Source: Neobacillus sp. PS3-40 (GTDB taxonomy: Bacteria > Bacillota > Bacilli > Bacillales > Cytobacillaceae). Taken from it: a DNA stretch of 64,000 nucleotides. Under the pieces are notes generated by a model. It was not told where the DNA came from, made no database searches, and saw nothing but the letters and a program-made list of their open reading frames with translations. The position numbers and the translations under genes were made by a program. Positions within the stretch are counted from its first letter, which is position 1. Each line of letters begins with the position of its first letter. The stretch is from assembly GCF_030915485.1 (NCBI RefSeq), contig NZ_CP133266.1, positions 4,158,001 through 4,222,000 of the forward strand, in the 5' to 3' direction. Below, piece by piece: positions 1 through 7,745 of the stretch.

Positions 1-2
1 GT

Positions 3-71
3 GATACTAAAAACAATTGGGAACATATTGAAATAGTGATAAGAAGTAAAGATGCATCAAACCAAGCCTAA
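3..71 (+). CDS. 3' end of an unidentified gene (partial)
   Basis: An open frame enters from the left edge and ends at TAA 69-71, giving 22 residues with a mixed, protein-like composition (W, E, D, K, N). A weak terminator-like hairpin overlaps and follows the stop. It is probably the last codons of a gene in the left, unseen part of the mobile element. No family can be named from so short a tail, and the frame could be open by chance. Confidence 0.35.
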   Translation, partial: DTKNNWEHIEIVIRSKDASNQA

Positions 72-90
72 ATAAAGTGGCTTTTTATTT
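64..90 (+). terminator. Weak terminator-like hairpin
   Basis: A 5-bp stem (AAGCC/GGCTT) with a 10-base loop is followed by a T-rich run. It lies between the partial upstream frame and the tRNA-like gene. Confidence 0.4.
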
Positions 91-101
91 TACCTTTTTT
101 C

Positions 102-178
102 ACGTTTGTAGCTCAATTGGTTAGAGCATATTCACATTGCCCCGTGGATAGTTTATCGGTTCAAGTCCGGTCAAACGT
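102..178 (+). tRNA. tRNA-like gene with enlarged anticodon arm
   Basis: The acceptor stem is perfect (102-108 with 172-178, 7 bp, extendable by C101-G179). The D-stem is GCTC/GAGC (111-114, 124-127) with GG in its loop. The T-arm has a 5-bp stem (155-159/167-171) and loop TTCAAGT, which fits the tRNA consensus. The middle arm is abnormal: 129-135 pairs with 144-150 (7 bp including one T-G) around an 8-base loop ATTGCCCC, so the arm has 22 bases instead of 17 and no standard anticodon can be assigned. No CCA is encoded; GACC follows. It sits in the mobile element, where phage tRNAs are common. It may be a divergent phage tRNA, a tRNA-like RNA or a decaying gene. Confidence 0.6.
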
Positions 179-205
179 GACCTATAAATATTGGAGTGAT
201 TGCTA

Positions 206-451
206 ATGGCAATGATTAAGAATGTGGATGAGAAATGTAATGAAGTGATTAATCAGTTAGGTAAAGGATTTACGAAGGATGAATATGTGGATATGTTTAT
301 TGCAATGTATCCTTATGATTGGAATAAGATAAAGCAGCGATATTATGAACATGAGAGAAAGAATAAAGGGAAGCCCCATCCTATGCCTAGACCGAGGCAG
401 TATGTATTGAATGTTTCTGGAATAAGAAGGAGAATAATTTCTTTATATTAA
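206..451 (+). CDS. Small element protein, unknown function
   Basis: An 81-residue protein, mixed acidic and basic, with a Lys/Arg/Pro-rich region (KGKPHPMPRPRQ) and a basic C-terminus (RRRIIS). I start it at ATG 206, about 9 bases after GGAG; an in-frame TTG at 200 is too close to that site. The repeated aromatic residues of the middle part (MYPYDWNKIKQRYYEH) suggest a small helical domain. It is the first gene after the tRNA-like RNA, in a run of short same-strand genes typical of a phage late-region lead-in. No family is recognised. Confidence 0.6.
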   Translation: MAMIKNVDEKCNEVINQLGKGFTKDEYVDMFIAMYPYDWNKIKQRYYEHERKNKGKPHPMPRPRQYVLNVSGIRRRIISLY

Positions 452-519
452 AATGTAAATAAATAGCAGGGAAAATTACCCTTTTGTCGAATCTAGTAGA
501 TAAAAGGGAGGTGAAAGAT

Positions 520-801
520 ATGCTAGATAAATTAATTCAAACCGGTGAAACTCTAGAATCAGAAGCAAGTGAAGGAATGGGAGGTAAATTTTTTGATTCC
601 ATAAACTTTGAACAATGGGCTTCTAAATCAGTTTTATATTTAGAGAATTATCATTCGAAGTCAATTGTTACAGAAAAGGCAAAAGAAGGTTTCAAAAAAT
701 TAAACAGTAATATCAACTATGATTACTATCAATTCTTATTGGGTGCTTTAAAAGCTACTAAAGAATTTGAAGATGAAAAATTGGATGAAATGTTAAGTTG
801 A
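520..801 (+). CDS. Small acidic element protein, unknown function
   Basis: A 93-residue acidic protein, predicted helical. A strong AGGGAGGTGA site at about 505-514 points to ATG 520; the frame is open further upstream from TTG 484, but that start has no ribosome site. The sequence has a Glu-rich N-terminus (ETLESEASEGMGG), a central WASKSVLYLENYH segment and ends FEDEKLDEMLS. A clear terminator follows, so it probably ends a transcription unit. I do not recognise the family. Confidence 0.65.
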   Translation: MLDKLIQTGETLESEASEGMGGKFFDSINFEQWASKSVLYLENYHSKSIVTEKAKEGFKKLNSNINYDYYQFLLGALKATKEFEDEKLDEMLS

Positions 802-810
802 TATTGGAAG

Positions 811-845
811 GCATCCTCAAAATACGAGGATGTTTTTATTTTTCA
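811..845 (+). terminator. Rho-independent terminator
   Basis: CATCCTC pairs with GAGGATG around a short loop and is followed by TTTTTATTTTT, just after the stop at 801. Confidence 0.75.
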
Positions 846-911
846 ATAAAGGGAATTTGTCACTCTTTGGAGAAGATTGTAATGGAAAATATTTGGTGAG
901 GAGTGATGGAA

Positions 912-1226
912 ATGGGTTTTAGACATGATATGCGAGATAAAACACAACAGCAACAAGCAATAGTAAGACAAAGGGATTTGAATGAGGAATTAAGAAAAAA
1001 AGATATACCTTTGGAAAAACAAAAACAGACTGAAATTAACAATGAGGTTGATGAGTTTAAGAAGTACCTATCCAATGAAAAGTGGAAACAAGAGGCGAGT
1101 ATTAATACTGAAAATACTCCACCTTATGAATACTCATTTAGAAAAATTGGTACACAAGAGAGAGTAACAGTTACTTTGAGATATCGTGAAAGTTTTAAAA
1201 TTGTTCAAGATTTACTAAAGAAGTAA
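912..1226 (+). CDS. Small charged element protein, unknown function
   Basis: About 104 residues. The N-terminal half is very rich in Gln, Arg, Lys and Glu (KTQQQQAIVRQRDLNEELRK) and likely forms a helix or coiled coil; the C-terminal half looks like a small mixed domain ending in a KIVQDLLKK helix. GAGGAG at 898-903 gives good spacing to ATG 912; GTG 903 and ATG 906 are alternative starts in the same frame. The function is unknown. Confidence 0.6.
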   Translation: MGFRHDMRDKTQQQQAIVRQRDLNEELRKKDIPLEKQKQTEINNEVDEFKKYLSNEKWKQEASINTENTPPYEYSFRKIGTQERVTVTLRYRESFKIVQDLLKK

Positions 1227-1281
1227 CAGGAGACACTTTCCATCATGTCAAAATATTAGGGTAAGATGGGAGGTGTGAAAA

Positions 1282-1521
1282 ATGAATGAAAATATTAGAG
1301 TACATTTATCTTATCCTGTAGACTCAAAATACGCTGAAACATTTATTGAAATGCCAATGATGGAAGCACTATTAATCCTACAAACTGGTAACTTGTATAT
1401 GTGGGATTTAAAGAATGAAGATGATGAGAAGCCAGATTATATTATTGATAAGGCAAAATATTATTTCAGTGAAGAAAAAGAGGAAAAAGAACTTTATATA
1501 TCCTTAGAGTTTGAAAAATAA
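1282..1521 (+). CDS. Small acidic element protein, unknown function
   Basis: A 79-residue acidic protein with ATG at 1282, ten bases after a strong GGGAGGTG site. Its C-terminal half is rich in Asp and Glu (EEKEEKELYISLEFEK). The sequence starts like a beta-strand domain (RVHLSYPVDSKYAETFIEMP). It is part of the closely spaced run of small genes ahead of the terminase; no family is recognised. Confidence 0.6.
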   Translation: MNENIRVHLSYPVDSKYAETFIEMPMMEALLILQTGNLYMWDLKNEDDEKPDYIIDKAKYYFSEEKEEKELYISLEFEK

Positions 1522-1577
1522 TTAAAATTTTCAGAGTGCTCATTAATTTGGGTGCTTTTTTATATGGAGGGAAAAGT

Positions 1578-1739
1578 ATGTTATTAGCATTTCAAATTTT
1601 ATTGTTCATTTTAATATTTGTATTCTCAGTATATTTATTGGCTGTAGAATGTCAATTCAGTAAAGAAACGAAGGGAATTTTTATGAGTATTGTTTTAGCA
1701 TCTATTCTTGCGGAAACTGTTTGTTTCTTTGTGAGGTGA
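1578..1739 (+). CDS. Small two-helix membrane protein
   Basis: About 53 residues, mostly hydrophobic: one helix near residues 3-20 (LAFQILLFILIFVFSVYLLA), a short polar turn (ECQFSKETKG) and a second helix (IFMSIVLASILAETVCFFV). GGAGGG at 1566-1571 sets ATG 1578. Two short helices and this size are compatible with a holin-like or regulatory membrane peptide, but no lysin is adjacent, so I do not call it a holin. The next gene starts five bases after its stop. Confidence 0.55.
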   Translation: MLLAFQILLFILIFVFSVYLLAVECQFSKETKGIFMSIVLASILAETVCFFVR

Positions 1740-1743
1740 AAAT

Positions 1744-1941
1744 ATGCTTACACTTGAAAATATAGGCTTGAATGAAGATGGTGTAGTGGAAATTAGTTTT
1801 TCATATGAAGGTGAATCTGTGAATTTTAAGGGACAAATGAAAATGACTCCTAAAGAGTTTATGGCGAGTAGAGGTCATGGAGATGTGTATTTAGCGGAAT
1901 GTATATTGCAACGTGAATTAAATTGGTGGATTAATAAATAA
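1744..1941 (+). CDS. Small element protein, unknown function
   Basis: A 65-residue protein with ATG 1744. Its ribosome site (GAGGTG) overlaps the stop of the preceding membrane peptide, so the two are probably translationally coupled. The predicted fold is a few beta strands (VVEISFSYEGESVNFKGQMKM) followed by a helix ending in LQRELNWWINK. No family is recognised. Confidence 0.6.
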   Translation: MLTLENIGLNEDGVVEISFSYEGESVNFKGQMKMTPKEFMASRGHGDVYLAECILQRELNWWINK

Positions 1942-1967
1942 AATAAAATTAGAGGAGTTGTTGTGAC

Positions 1968-2138
1968 ATGGCAGAAATGCGTGAGTCAAACACAAAAAGT
2001 ATTAAGTTAGATATTGATTGTTCGGAAGCGTTAAAGGGATTGAAAGCAATTCAGAGAGAAGCGAGAAAAGCTACAACATCATTGAAAGAATTAGTGGAAC
2101 AACAAAAGGAACAAATTGTAGTTGATGAAGAATGTTGA
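1968..2138 (+). CDS. Small helical element protein (56 aa)
   Basis: ATG 1968 follows GAGGAG at about 1952-1957. The 56-residue product begins MAEMRESNTKSIKLDID and continues as a charged amphipathic helix rich in Lys, Arg, Glu and Gln, ending VVDEEC. Its last codons overlap the start of the next gene (ATG 2132), a sign of coupled translation. Short helical proteins like this are common just upstream of phage terminases; no function can be assigned. Confidence 0.55.
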   Translation: MAEMRESNTKSIKLDIDCSEALKGLKAIQREARKATTSLKELVEQQKEQIVVDEEC

Positions 2139-2269
2139 CAATACTTTTGGTACTTTTTGTTATTCTGTTGTTCATTTGTTGTATTGCAGTATTGGAAGAA
2201 TTAGAAACGGGACATAGGCGAATACAGCAATTAGAAAGGCAAATGCTTAGGATTAATAGACGGAGTTGA
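2132..2269 (+). CDS. Single-helix membrane peptide with coiled-coil tail (45 aa)
   Basis: It starts inside the end of the preceding gene (the ATG lies in AATGTTGA). Residues 2-20 form one strongly hydrophobic helix (LTILLVLFVILLFICCIAV). The rest is a charged heptad-like tail (LEELETGHRRIQQLERQM). The layout resembles small phage membrane peptides, but no named family is evident. A terminator begins at its stop codon. Confidence 0.5.
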   Translation: MLTILLVLFVILLFICCIAVLEELETGHRRIQQLERQMLRINRRS

Positions 2270-2292
2270 GGTTATTTCCTCAGCTCTTATTT
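2263..2292 (+). terminator. Rho-independent terminator
   Basis: A 9-bp stem GAGTTGAGG/CCTCAGCTC (one T-G pair) is followed by TTATTTG. It closes the small-gene unit before the terminase operon. Confidence 0.65.
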
Positions 2293-2354
2293 GTGTTGAA
2301 TAGTGTAAAATTACACTACTTTTATGTTAATTTGTAAAGAGGTGAAAATGACAT

Positions 2355-2780
2355 ATGGAAGAGGAAAAATTAAACAAGCAACAGTTAGCAGCAGCACAAT
2401 TATTAGCCATTGGAACTATTGAGAAACAAGACATTGCAAAGCAAGTTGGTGTAAGTCGGACAACATTATATAATTGGCTAACTAAGAACGAAGATTTTAA
2501 GGCGGAGGTTGCCTCTGTTAAACGTGATTTCAAAAACTTTGGGATACAATTAATTGAATCTAAATTAGTGGAAGCTGTGAATGGTTATTGGAAATTGCTT
2601 AAGGATTCTAATAATGATATGGTATCGGCTAAAGGATATGAATTCTTCATTGAAAGATCATTAGGTAAACTCCAGAATAATCTAACTCTCACCACTGAAG
2701 TAAATAATATTAAGTCTATTGATAAAGATATATTGGAGTCTGAGTTTGAAGAATTTGATGGGATAGACGGGGAAGAGTAA
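2355..2780 (+). CDS. terS: Phage terminase small subunit
   Basis: A 141-residue protein that should recognise the packaging site and load the large terminase. Residues 12-45 form a helix-turn-helix of the small-terminase type (IEKQDIAKQVGVSRTTLYNWL). An oligomerisation helix follows, and the C-terminus is acidic (EFEEFDGIDGEE), as in phBC6A51-type small terminases. ATG 2355 lies about 10 bases after GAGGTG. The large subunit is 0.9 kb downstream, separated by a recombinase gene. The call rests on the HTH, the size and the position. Confidence 0.75.
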   Translation: MEEEKLNKQQLAAAQLLAIGTIEKQDIAKQVGVSRTTLYNWLTKNEDFKAEVASVKRDFKNFGIQLIESKLVEAVNGYWKLLKDSNNDMVSAKGYEFFIERSLGKLQNNLTLTTEVNNIKSIDKDILESEFEEFDGIDGEE

Positions 2781-2797
2781 CCTTATTATTTTTTATC

Positions 2798-2948
2798 TGA
2801 ATGATACACAATCCAATTAAGTATCATTCATTAAAACACTGTAACCCCTGGTATATCTATGTTTTAAGGGGATTGGAATATATTTCATAAATAGTATTGC
2901 TTTTGAATGATACATAAATTATAATTAAGTAGTATTTAGTATCATTCA
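2798..2948. repeat. Two inverted pairs of a 10-bp motif (TGAATGATAC)
   Basis: TGAATGATAC at 2798-2807 and 2904-2913 is each matched by its complement GTATCATTCA at 2821-2830 and 2939-2948. The four copies fill the gap between terS and the small recombinase, and the last one abuts its ribosome site. A further hairpin (CCCCT/AGGGG near 2845-2867) lies between the pairs. They could be recombinase arm sites, an operator, or part of the packaging site. Confidence 0.7.
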
Positions 2949-2962
2949 AAGGAGTGTTAAAA

Positions 2963-3529
2963 ATGGAATTTGTTGAGCCGATTCGGGATAGAAAAAAGAT
3001 TGATGATATAAAGAAGTATCTCCAAAGTAATAAGCGAGACTATTTATTATTTGTTCTTGGGATTAATTCAGCATTACGGGTAAGCGATTTATTGGAATTA
3101 AAGTTTGAGGATTTGATTGATGCTAATTTAAAACCATTAGATCATATTAAGTTGAAAGAAACTAAGACAGGTAAGCATAATAAGATTGCAATATCTAAGG
3201 GTGTTAAGAAGGCTATTGTAGACTATGTGAAGCATTACTACAAAGGGCAACTAAGTGATTATATATTCTATAGTAGGAAAGGAAACAATCAACCTATTCA
3301 ACGTCAGATGGCTTGGAGATTGATTAAGAAGGCAGCAGATGTAGTAGGTGTTAAAGATATAGGATCACATTCGCTTAGAAAAACATGGGCTTATCATAGC
3401 TATAAAGCAGGTACAGACATAGTAATAATACAGGATATGTTAAACCATTCCAGCCCATCCGTAACGCTTAGATACATTGGTATTACACAGGATGAGAAGG
3501 ACAGAGCAGTATTAACATTAGACTTGTAA
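2963..3529 (+). CDS. Small tyrosine recombinase in the packaging module
   Basis: A 188-residue catalytic-domain-only tyrosine recombinase. The complete active-site set is visible: R39 (NSALRVSDLLEL), K71 (KTGKHNKI), H136/R139 (HSLRKTW), H162 (LNHSS) and the nucleophile Y171 (LRYIGIT). There is no N-terminal SAM-like core-binding domain, so its DNA contacts differ from those of a full phage integrase. ATG 2963 follows AAAGGAG with 8-base spacing. It sits between the terminase subunits, while element integration is better assigned to the serine recombinase at 23.2 kb. A job in genome resolution or site-specific processing is an inference. Confidence 0.8.
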   Translation: MEFVEPIRDRKKIDDIKKYLQSNKRDYLLFVLGINSALRVSDLLELKFEDLIDANLKPLDHIKLKETKTGKHNKIAISKGVKKAIVDYVKHYYKGQLSDYIFYSRKGNNQPIQRQMAWRLIKKAADVVGVKDIGSHSLRKTWAYHSYKAGTDIVIIQDMLNHSSPSVTLRYIGITQDEKDRAVLTLDL

Positions 3530-3662
3530 AGGCGGTCACTAATAATGTGATGGTCTTTTTCTTTTGTAAAAATATAGGGTGGGTCATTCTAAATTCGACT
3601 ATACTCAGTAGGCTAGGGACAGAATATACAATTTTTTATATAAAATTTATATTGTTTGGGAG

Positions 3663-5417
3663 GTGAACATAATAACAAATACGCAAATTGACATAATCAA
3701 TACAAAGGAGAATCGGCAACTTCTCTATAAATATTTGTCTAAGTTTTATGGTTCCGATAAAGCGAAGCAATTAATGATAAAATATAAAGATAATCTATTC
3801 GGTCAATATGGATTAGCATATGCAACTGGAAAACGTAGTTTCGAGTTTTATTGCCTCTATTTCCTTCAAGATTTCTTTGTACCAAAGCCGACTAATCAAT
3901 CTAGACCGCTTGCGAAGGTTCATTATGAAGTGTGGCAAGAATTGGAAAATATTTTTATACATAATACGCACGATAAACAAGAATTTATCCTCAGTAGAGG
4001 TATAGGTAAAACCACAATTATAGATATGGCTCTTAGTTGCTTCTTGCATACGTATGGCTTATCAGTCTTCACTATCGTACTCGCAAACCGTGAATTAGAT
4101 AGTATTAACTTTGTGGATCAGACTAAGAAAGCCTTACAAACTCCTTATATCGTTCATGCTTTTGGAAATTTGGTCAATCCGAAGAAAAGGGTAGTTAATA
4201 AACTTGAATTAGAATTAGATAATGATACAAAAATTCAAGCATATTCCTCTGGTTCGTCTGTTCGTGGTGCATCCTATACAACTCCGACTGGCGGAATATT
4301 TCGCCCAATGTGCTACCTCGGAGATGACTATATTTCGGAGATGGATGTTTTAAGCGATGAGAGTAAATCGAAAAAGTATCAAAGATGGTTAAAGGAAGTA
4401 GAAGAAGGCGGAGATGAAGCGGTTTATCGTGATGGTAAACTAATCAAACCGGCTACAAAGTTTATTGTAATCGGAACTCCTTTGGCAACAAATGATTTTA
4501 TTGACTCTATTCGTAAGAATCCTGAATATAAAGTTTTTCACAGAAGTGTAGTTGACTTTGATATTGATGAATATTTCGATAATCATGAGCATTGGCAGCA
4601 ATTTAAACGTATCTTGTTTGATGATAAACGAGAAGATCCTTTATCAGATAGTAAACAGTATTATCTTGACCATAAAGAGGAAATGGATTTCCCTACAATA
4701 TGGGAAAAGTATAATTGTTATAAATTAGCTTTGAAATATTTCAATAAACGACTAGCCTTCATGCAAGAGTTAATGTGTAATTGTGAAAATATCGGTGATA
4801 AATGGTTTAAATCGAACCGTACTCAACCTATAGAAGAAATTGAAGATAATTCCTTTATTAAAACGATGCTCACAGTTGATACAGCAGGGGTGAAAAATAA
4901 AGATAATAGACGTTCTGACTATTTCGCCTTTACCGTTGGATCACTCTCAGATAATGGATTTAAATATGTTCGTAGTGGACAATTAAAAAAGTTTACAGAG
5001 TTTGATCAATACATAAATCATGTTGTTGAATTGATTATAGAATTTGAGGATATATCTCATGTTTGCATTGAAAAGAATACATACAATGGCTTAGATGTTG
5101 AACGAATTTTGCAAGAGATTAATAAAGATAATAAATTATTATCTCGAAGAATCACTTTTATTAATGAGATGCAAAGAAAAAATAAAGATGAAAAAATTTC
5201 CACCATTGTTTCAGATGTAAACAATGGAAGAATTATTTTCTGTTCTGAAAGAGTAGAAAAGGATTTCTTATCACAACTTATGGATTTTGCAGGTCAGAGG
5301 TATAGTATCCATGATGATAGTGCCGATTCCGTTGCAGAATTTGCTATTCGTATAGATGAAATAAAAGTATCAAATAAACGAATTCAATCATTGGACAGAA
5401 AATTATTAGGAATATGA
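3663..5417 (+). CDS. terL: Phage terminase large subunit
   Basis: The packaging motor and nuclease of the virion. About 580 residues, with a variant Walker A (SRGIGKTTII, near residue 112), a later ATPase region (LGDDYISEMD) and a C-terminal RNaseH-type nuclease beginning LTVDTAGVKNKDNRRSDYFAF, with further acidic residues near DDSADSVAEF. The start is uncertain: GTG 3663 lies inside the ribosome site GGGAGGTGA, while in-frame ATA codons at 3669 and 3672 are at the ideal distance; the next ATG is about 37 codons in. The portal gene follows 9 bases after the stop. Confidence 0.9.
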   Translation: MNIITNTQIDIINTKENRQLLYKYLSKFYGSDKAKQLMIKYKDNLFGQYGLAYATGKRSFEFYCLYFLQDFFVPKPTNQSRPLAKVHYEVWQELENIFIHNTHDKQEFILSRGIGKTTIIDMALSCFLHTYGLSVFTIVLANRELDSINFVDQTKKALQTPYIVHAFGNLVNPKKRVVNKLELELDNDTKIQAYSSGSSVRGASYTTPTGGIFRPMCYLGDDYISEMDVLSDESKSKKYQRWLKEVEEGGDEAVYRDGKLIKPATKFIVIGTPLATNDFIDSIRKNPEYKVFHRSVVDFDIDEYFDNHEHWQQFKRILFDDKREDPLSDSKQYYLDHKEEMDFPTIWEKYNCYKLALKYFNKRLAFMQELMCNCENIGDKWFKSNRTQPIEEIEDNSFIKTMLTVDTAGVKNKDNRRSDYFAFTVGSLSDNGFKYVRSGQLKKFTEFDQYINHVVELIIEFEDISHVCIEKNTYNGLDVERILQEINKDNKLLSRRITFINEMQRKNKDEKISTIVSDVNNGRIIFCSERVEKDFLSQLMDFAGQRYSIHDDSADSVAEFAIRIDEIKVSNKRIQSLDRKLLGI

Positions 5418-5426
5418 GGTGTTAAA

Positions 5427-6734
5427 TTGATTACGAGTGAACAGATAAAAGCGAGTATTAAAAAACATAAAGCCGAACTTCCAAGGCTACAAAAACTCTT
5501 TAATAATTATGTGGGTCAACATAAAATATTAAATAGAACATTACCCGATCCAGATAAACCAAATAATAAGTTAGTATCAGATTATCCAGGTGTTATAATC
5601 GACACAGTATTAGGATATTTTGCATCGAAGCCTATCTCGGTATTAAGTAAAAGTGGAAATGAGAAATTCTTGAACGATTTACAGGAAATCTTCTATCTAA
5701 ATGATGAGGAAGATTTAAACGCTGAAATCGTCAAGGATTTTTCTATTTTCGGAAAATGTTATGAGGTTATGTGGATTGATCCAGAAGGAAGTATAAGATT
5801 CACTGAGTTTTCACCTTTGGAAATGTATGTGGAGACTGATACAAGAGGCAATATTAAATTTGCTTTTCGATATTGGGATGAAAAAATAGATAATGCTACT
5901 GTAACAAAAGTGGAATTATATGATGAAACTGGGATTTACTATTATGTTTCAAGTGGAAATGATTTCATTCCCGATCCCAATGAACAATCAAAGATTCATT
6001 ATTTTGGTGAAGTTCCAGTTACCGTATATAAAAATAATGATGAAGAAATTGGAGATTTTGAAAAATTTATTCCCATGATTGAGGGAATTGACGTTTTACT
6101 AAGCGACAGTTTAAATGAGTTAGAATCATTTGCTAATGCGTTCCTTAAATTAAAGGGTTATCAAGGGTCAACAAAAGAAGATATTCTGAAACTCAAGCAA
6201 GAAGGAGTATTGCTCCTAGATGACGATGGAGATGCGGATTGGTTAATTAAAAATATTAATAACCAATTCCAACAAAACTTCTTTGATACTGTTGATAAGT
6301 TGTTACATCAGCAAACTTCCACTCCTAAGTTGACTTCAGAGGAGTTTGCATCGAACCTTAGTTCTGTTGCAATTCGCTATAAACTTTTTGGACTTGAATC
6401 AAAATGTGCGGTCAAAGAAAGAAAAATGACGAAGGCATTAAGGAAACGACTAAGGCTGATAGCAACTATTTTAAATAAAAAGGGTAATAGCTATATAGTT
6501 TCAGATATTCGCTTTCAATTTTCAAGGAATTTACCAGCTAATGAAGCCGAAATTACAGACCAAATTGTTAAATTATGGGGTAAAGTTGATCAAGAAACCT
6601 TACTATCATGGCACCCAAGAATTGAAAATCCTACTCAGGTTATTAAGAAAGCGAAGGAAGAACAGGATGCGATGGGATTAGCTAGTTTAGAGACAATTCT
6701 TCAACAACAGAAATCGGGCACAGTGAATGGATAA
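5427..6734 (+). CDS. Phage portal protein (SPP1 gp6-like)
   Basis: A 435-residue portal protein that forms the dodecameric DNA gate of the capsid. The N-terminal region matches the SPP1 gp6 class (LPDPDKPNNKLVSDYPGVIIDTVLGYFASKP), followed by the typical wing/stem region and a helical crown rich in Lys and Gln. TTG 5427 follows GAGGTG with six bases of spacing. The end overlaps the next gene by 8 bases, the usual portal/gp7 arrangement. Length is slightly below the family norm of about 450-500. Confidence 0.88.
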   Translation: MITSEQIKASIKKHKAELPRLQKLFNNYVGQHKILNRTLPDPDKPNNKLVSDYPGVIIDTVLGYFASKPISVLSKSGNEKFLNDLQEIFYLNDEEDLNAEIVKDFSIFGKCYEVMWIDPEGSIRFTEFSPLEMYVETDTRGNIKFAFRYWDEKIDNATVTKVELYDETGIYYYVSSGNDFIPDPNEQSKIHYFGEVPVTVYKNNDEEIGDFEKFIPMIEGIDVLLSDSLNELESFANAFLKLKGYQGSTKEDILKLKQEGVLLLDDDGDADWLIKNINNQFQQNFFDTVDKLLHQQTSTPKLTSEEFASNLSSVAIRYKLFGLESKCAVKERKMTKALRKRLRLIATILNKKGNSYIVSDIRFQFSRNLPANEAEITDQIVKLWGKVDQETLLSWHPRIENPTQVIKKAKEEQDAMGLASLETILQQQKSGTVNG

Positions 6735-7611
6735 ATTTGAAGAAGAACTTCTTAAAATGATTGATGATATTTTTAACACAACAGATAAGAATCACAATGA
6801 AATATTAGAAATGTATCATAAATCCCAAACTAATATTATCTCATTCTTTAGTTTTCTTTTTTCAGAGTATGGAAAAGATGGTCAATTAGATTATGCGGAG
6901 TTAGAAAAATATAATCGTATGCAAAAGGTTGATGATTTCCTCAAAGAAGAATCAAAAAATATGATTAAAGCTGAAATTGCTATCACTACATCAATTTTAG
7001 TGGCAGCTTATGCAAATACCTATTATAAGAGTGCTTATGTCATGGATAAGTATATGGGTAATTTTGAAGTTGGAATTAGTTATAAATTGTTGAAGAAAGA
7101 GTTTATCAATGAAATTGTAAATTACAATTGGAGTGGAATTCCTTTTTCCCAACGTATTTATAAGAATCATGAATTTCTAATTCAGACGCTTAAAACAGAA
7201 CTGGCAAACGGTGTAAGACAAGGTGAGTCGGTCGATAAAATTGCAACGAGAGTTAAAAACCAAATGGGGATTCGGTACAATCAATCTAGAACGTTAATTA
7301 GGACAGAATCAGCAAGGGTAATAGCTTCTGCTCAAGAGAAGATTTATCAAGATAGTGGAGTGGTTAAAGAGTTAATCTATACTGCAACATTAGACAATAA
7401 AACAACTCAATTTTGTAGGAAGCATGACGGAAATCGGTATAAGATTGATGATCCAAAACGACCTAGTTTACCAGCTCATATAAATTGTAGGTCGGCATGG
7501 ATTCCTGCGGTTAAAGATTATCAACCAAAAGTTAGAAAAGACAACGAAAATAAGCAAATCATTAAATATAAAAATTATGAAGAATGGTCAAAAACTAAAG
7601 GTATCAAATAA
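6727..7611 (+). CDS. Minor head protein, SPP1 gp7 / Mu F-like
   Basis: A 294-residue head morphogenesis protein. The C-terminal half carries the gp7/MuF signature: RTESARVIASAQEKIYQDSG, then TLDNKTTQFCRKHDG and LPAHINCRSAWIPA, with the conserved Cys and His residues. The N-terminal half is helical. In related phages the protein binds the portal and enters the prohead in a few copies. It overlaps the portal gene by 8 bases. No toxin domain is fused to its end, unlike some MuF polymorphic toxins. Confidence 0.88.
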   Translation: MDKFEEELLKMIDDIFNTTDKNHNEILEMYHKSQTNIISFFSFLFSEYGKDGQLDYAELEKYNRMQKVDDFLKEESKNMIKAEIAITTSILVAAYANTYYKSAYVMDKYMGNFEVGISYKLLKKEFINEIVNYNWSGIPFSQRIYKNHEFLIQTLKTELANGVRQGESVDKIATRVKNQMGIRYNQSRTLIRTESARVIASAQEKIYQDSGVVKELIYTATLDNKTTQFCRKHDGNRYKIDDPKRPSLPAHINCRSAWIPAVKDYQPKVRKDNENKQIIKYKNYEEWSKTKGIK

Positions 7612-7745
7612 CTAGGCGAGTTCCATTTGGAAACTGGCTTTTTATATCGTCTTTTTATTTTCAAATTGCAGACGTAAAAGAACAATGTGAAAAAACAAAT
7701 CACACACATTAAGGCTCGTACTTGATGGGTAATGGAGGCTATATA

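Noticed and set aside
1-180. The tRNA-like gene as attL of the element
   Set aside because: Phage-like genes continue on both sides, and the serine recombinase right end lies in a coding gene (yvrJ), not a tRNA.
6727-7611. gp7/MuF protein as a polymorphic toxin carrier
   Set aside because: The protein ends shortly after the MuF core, with no extra C-terminal domain and no immunity gene next to it.
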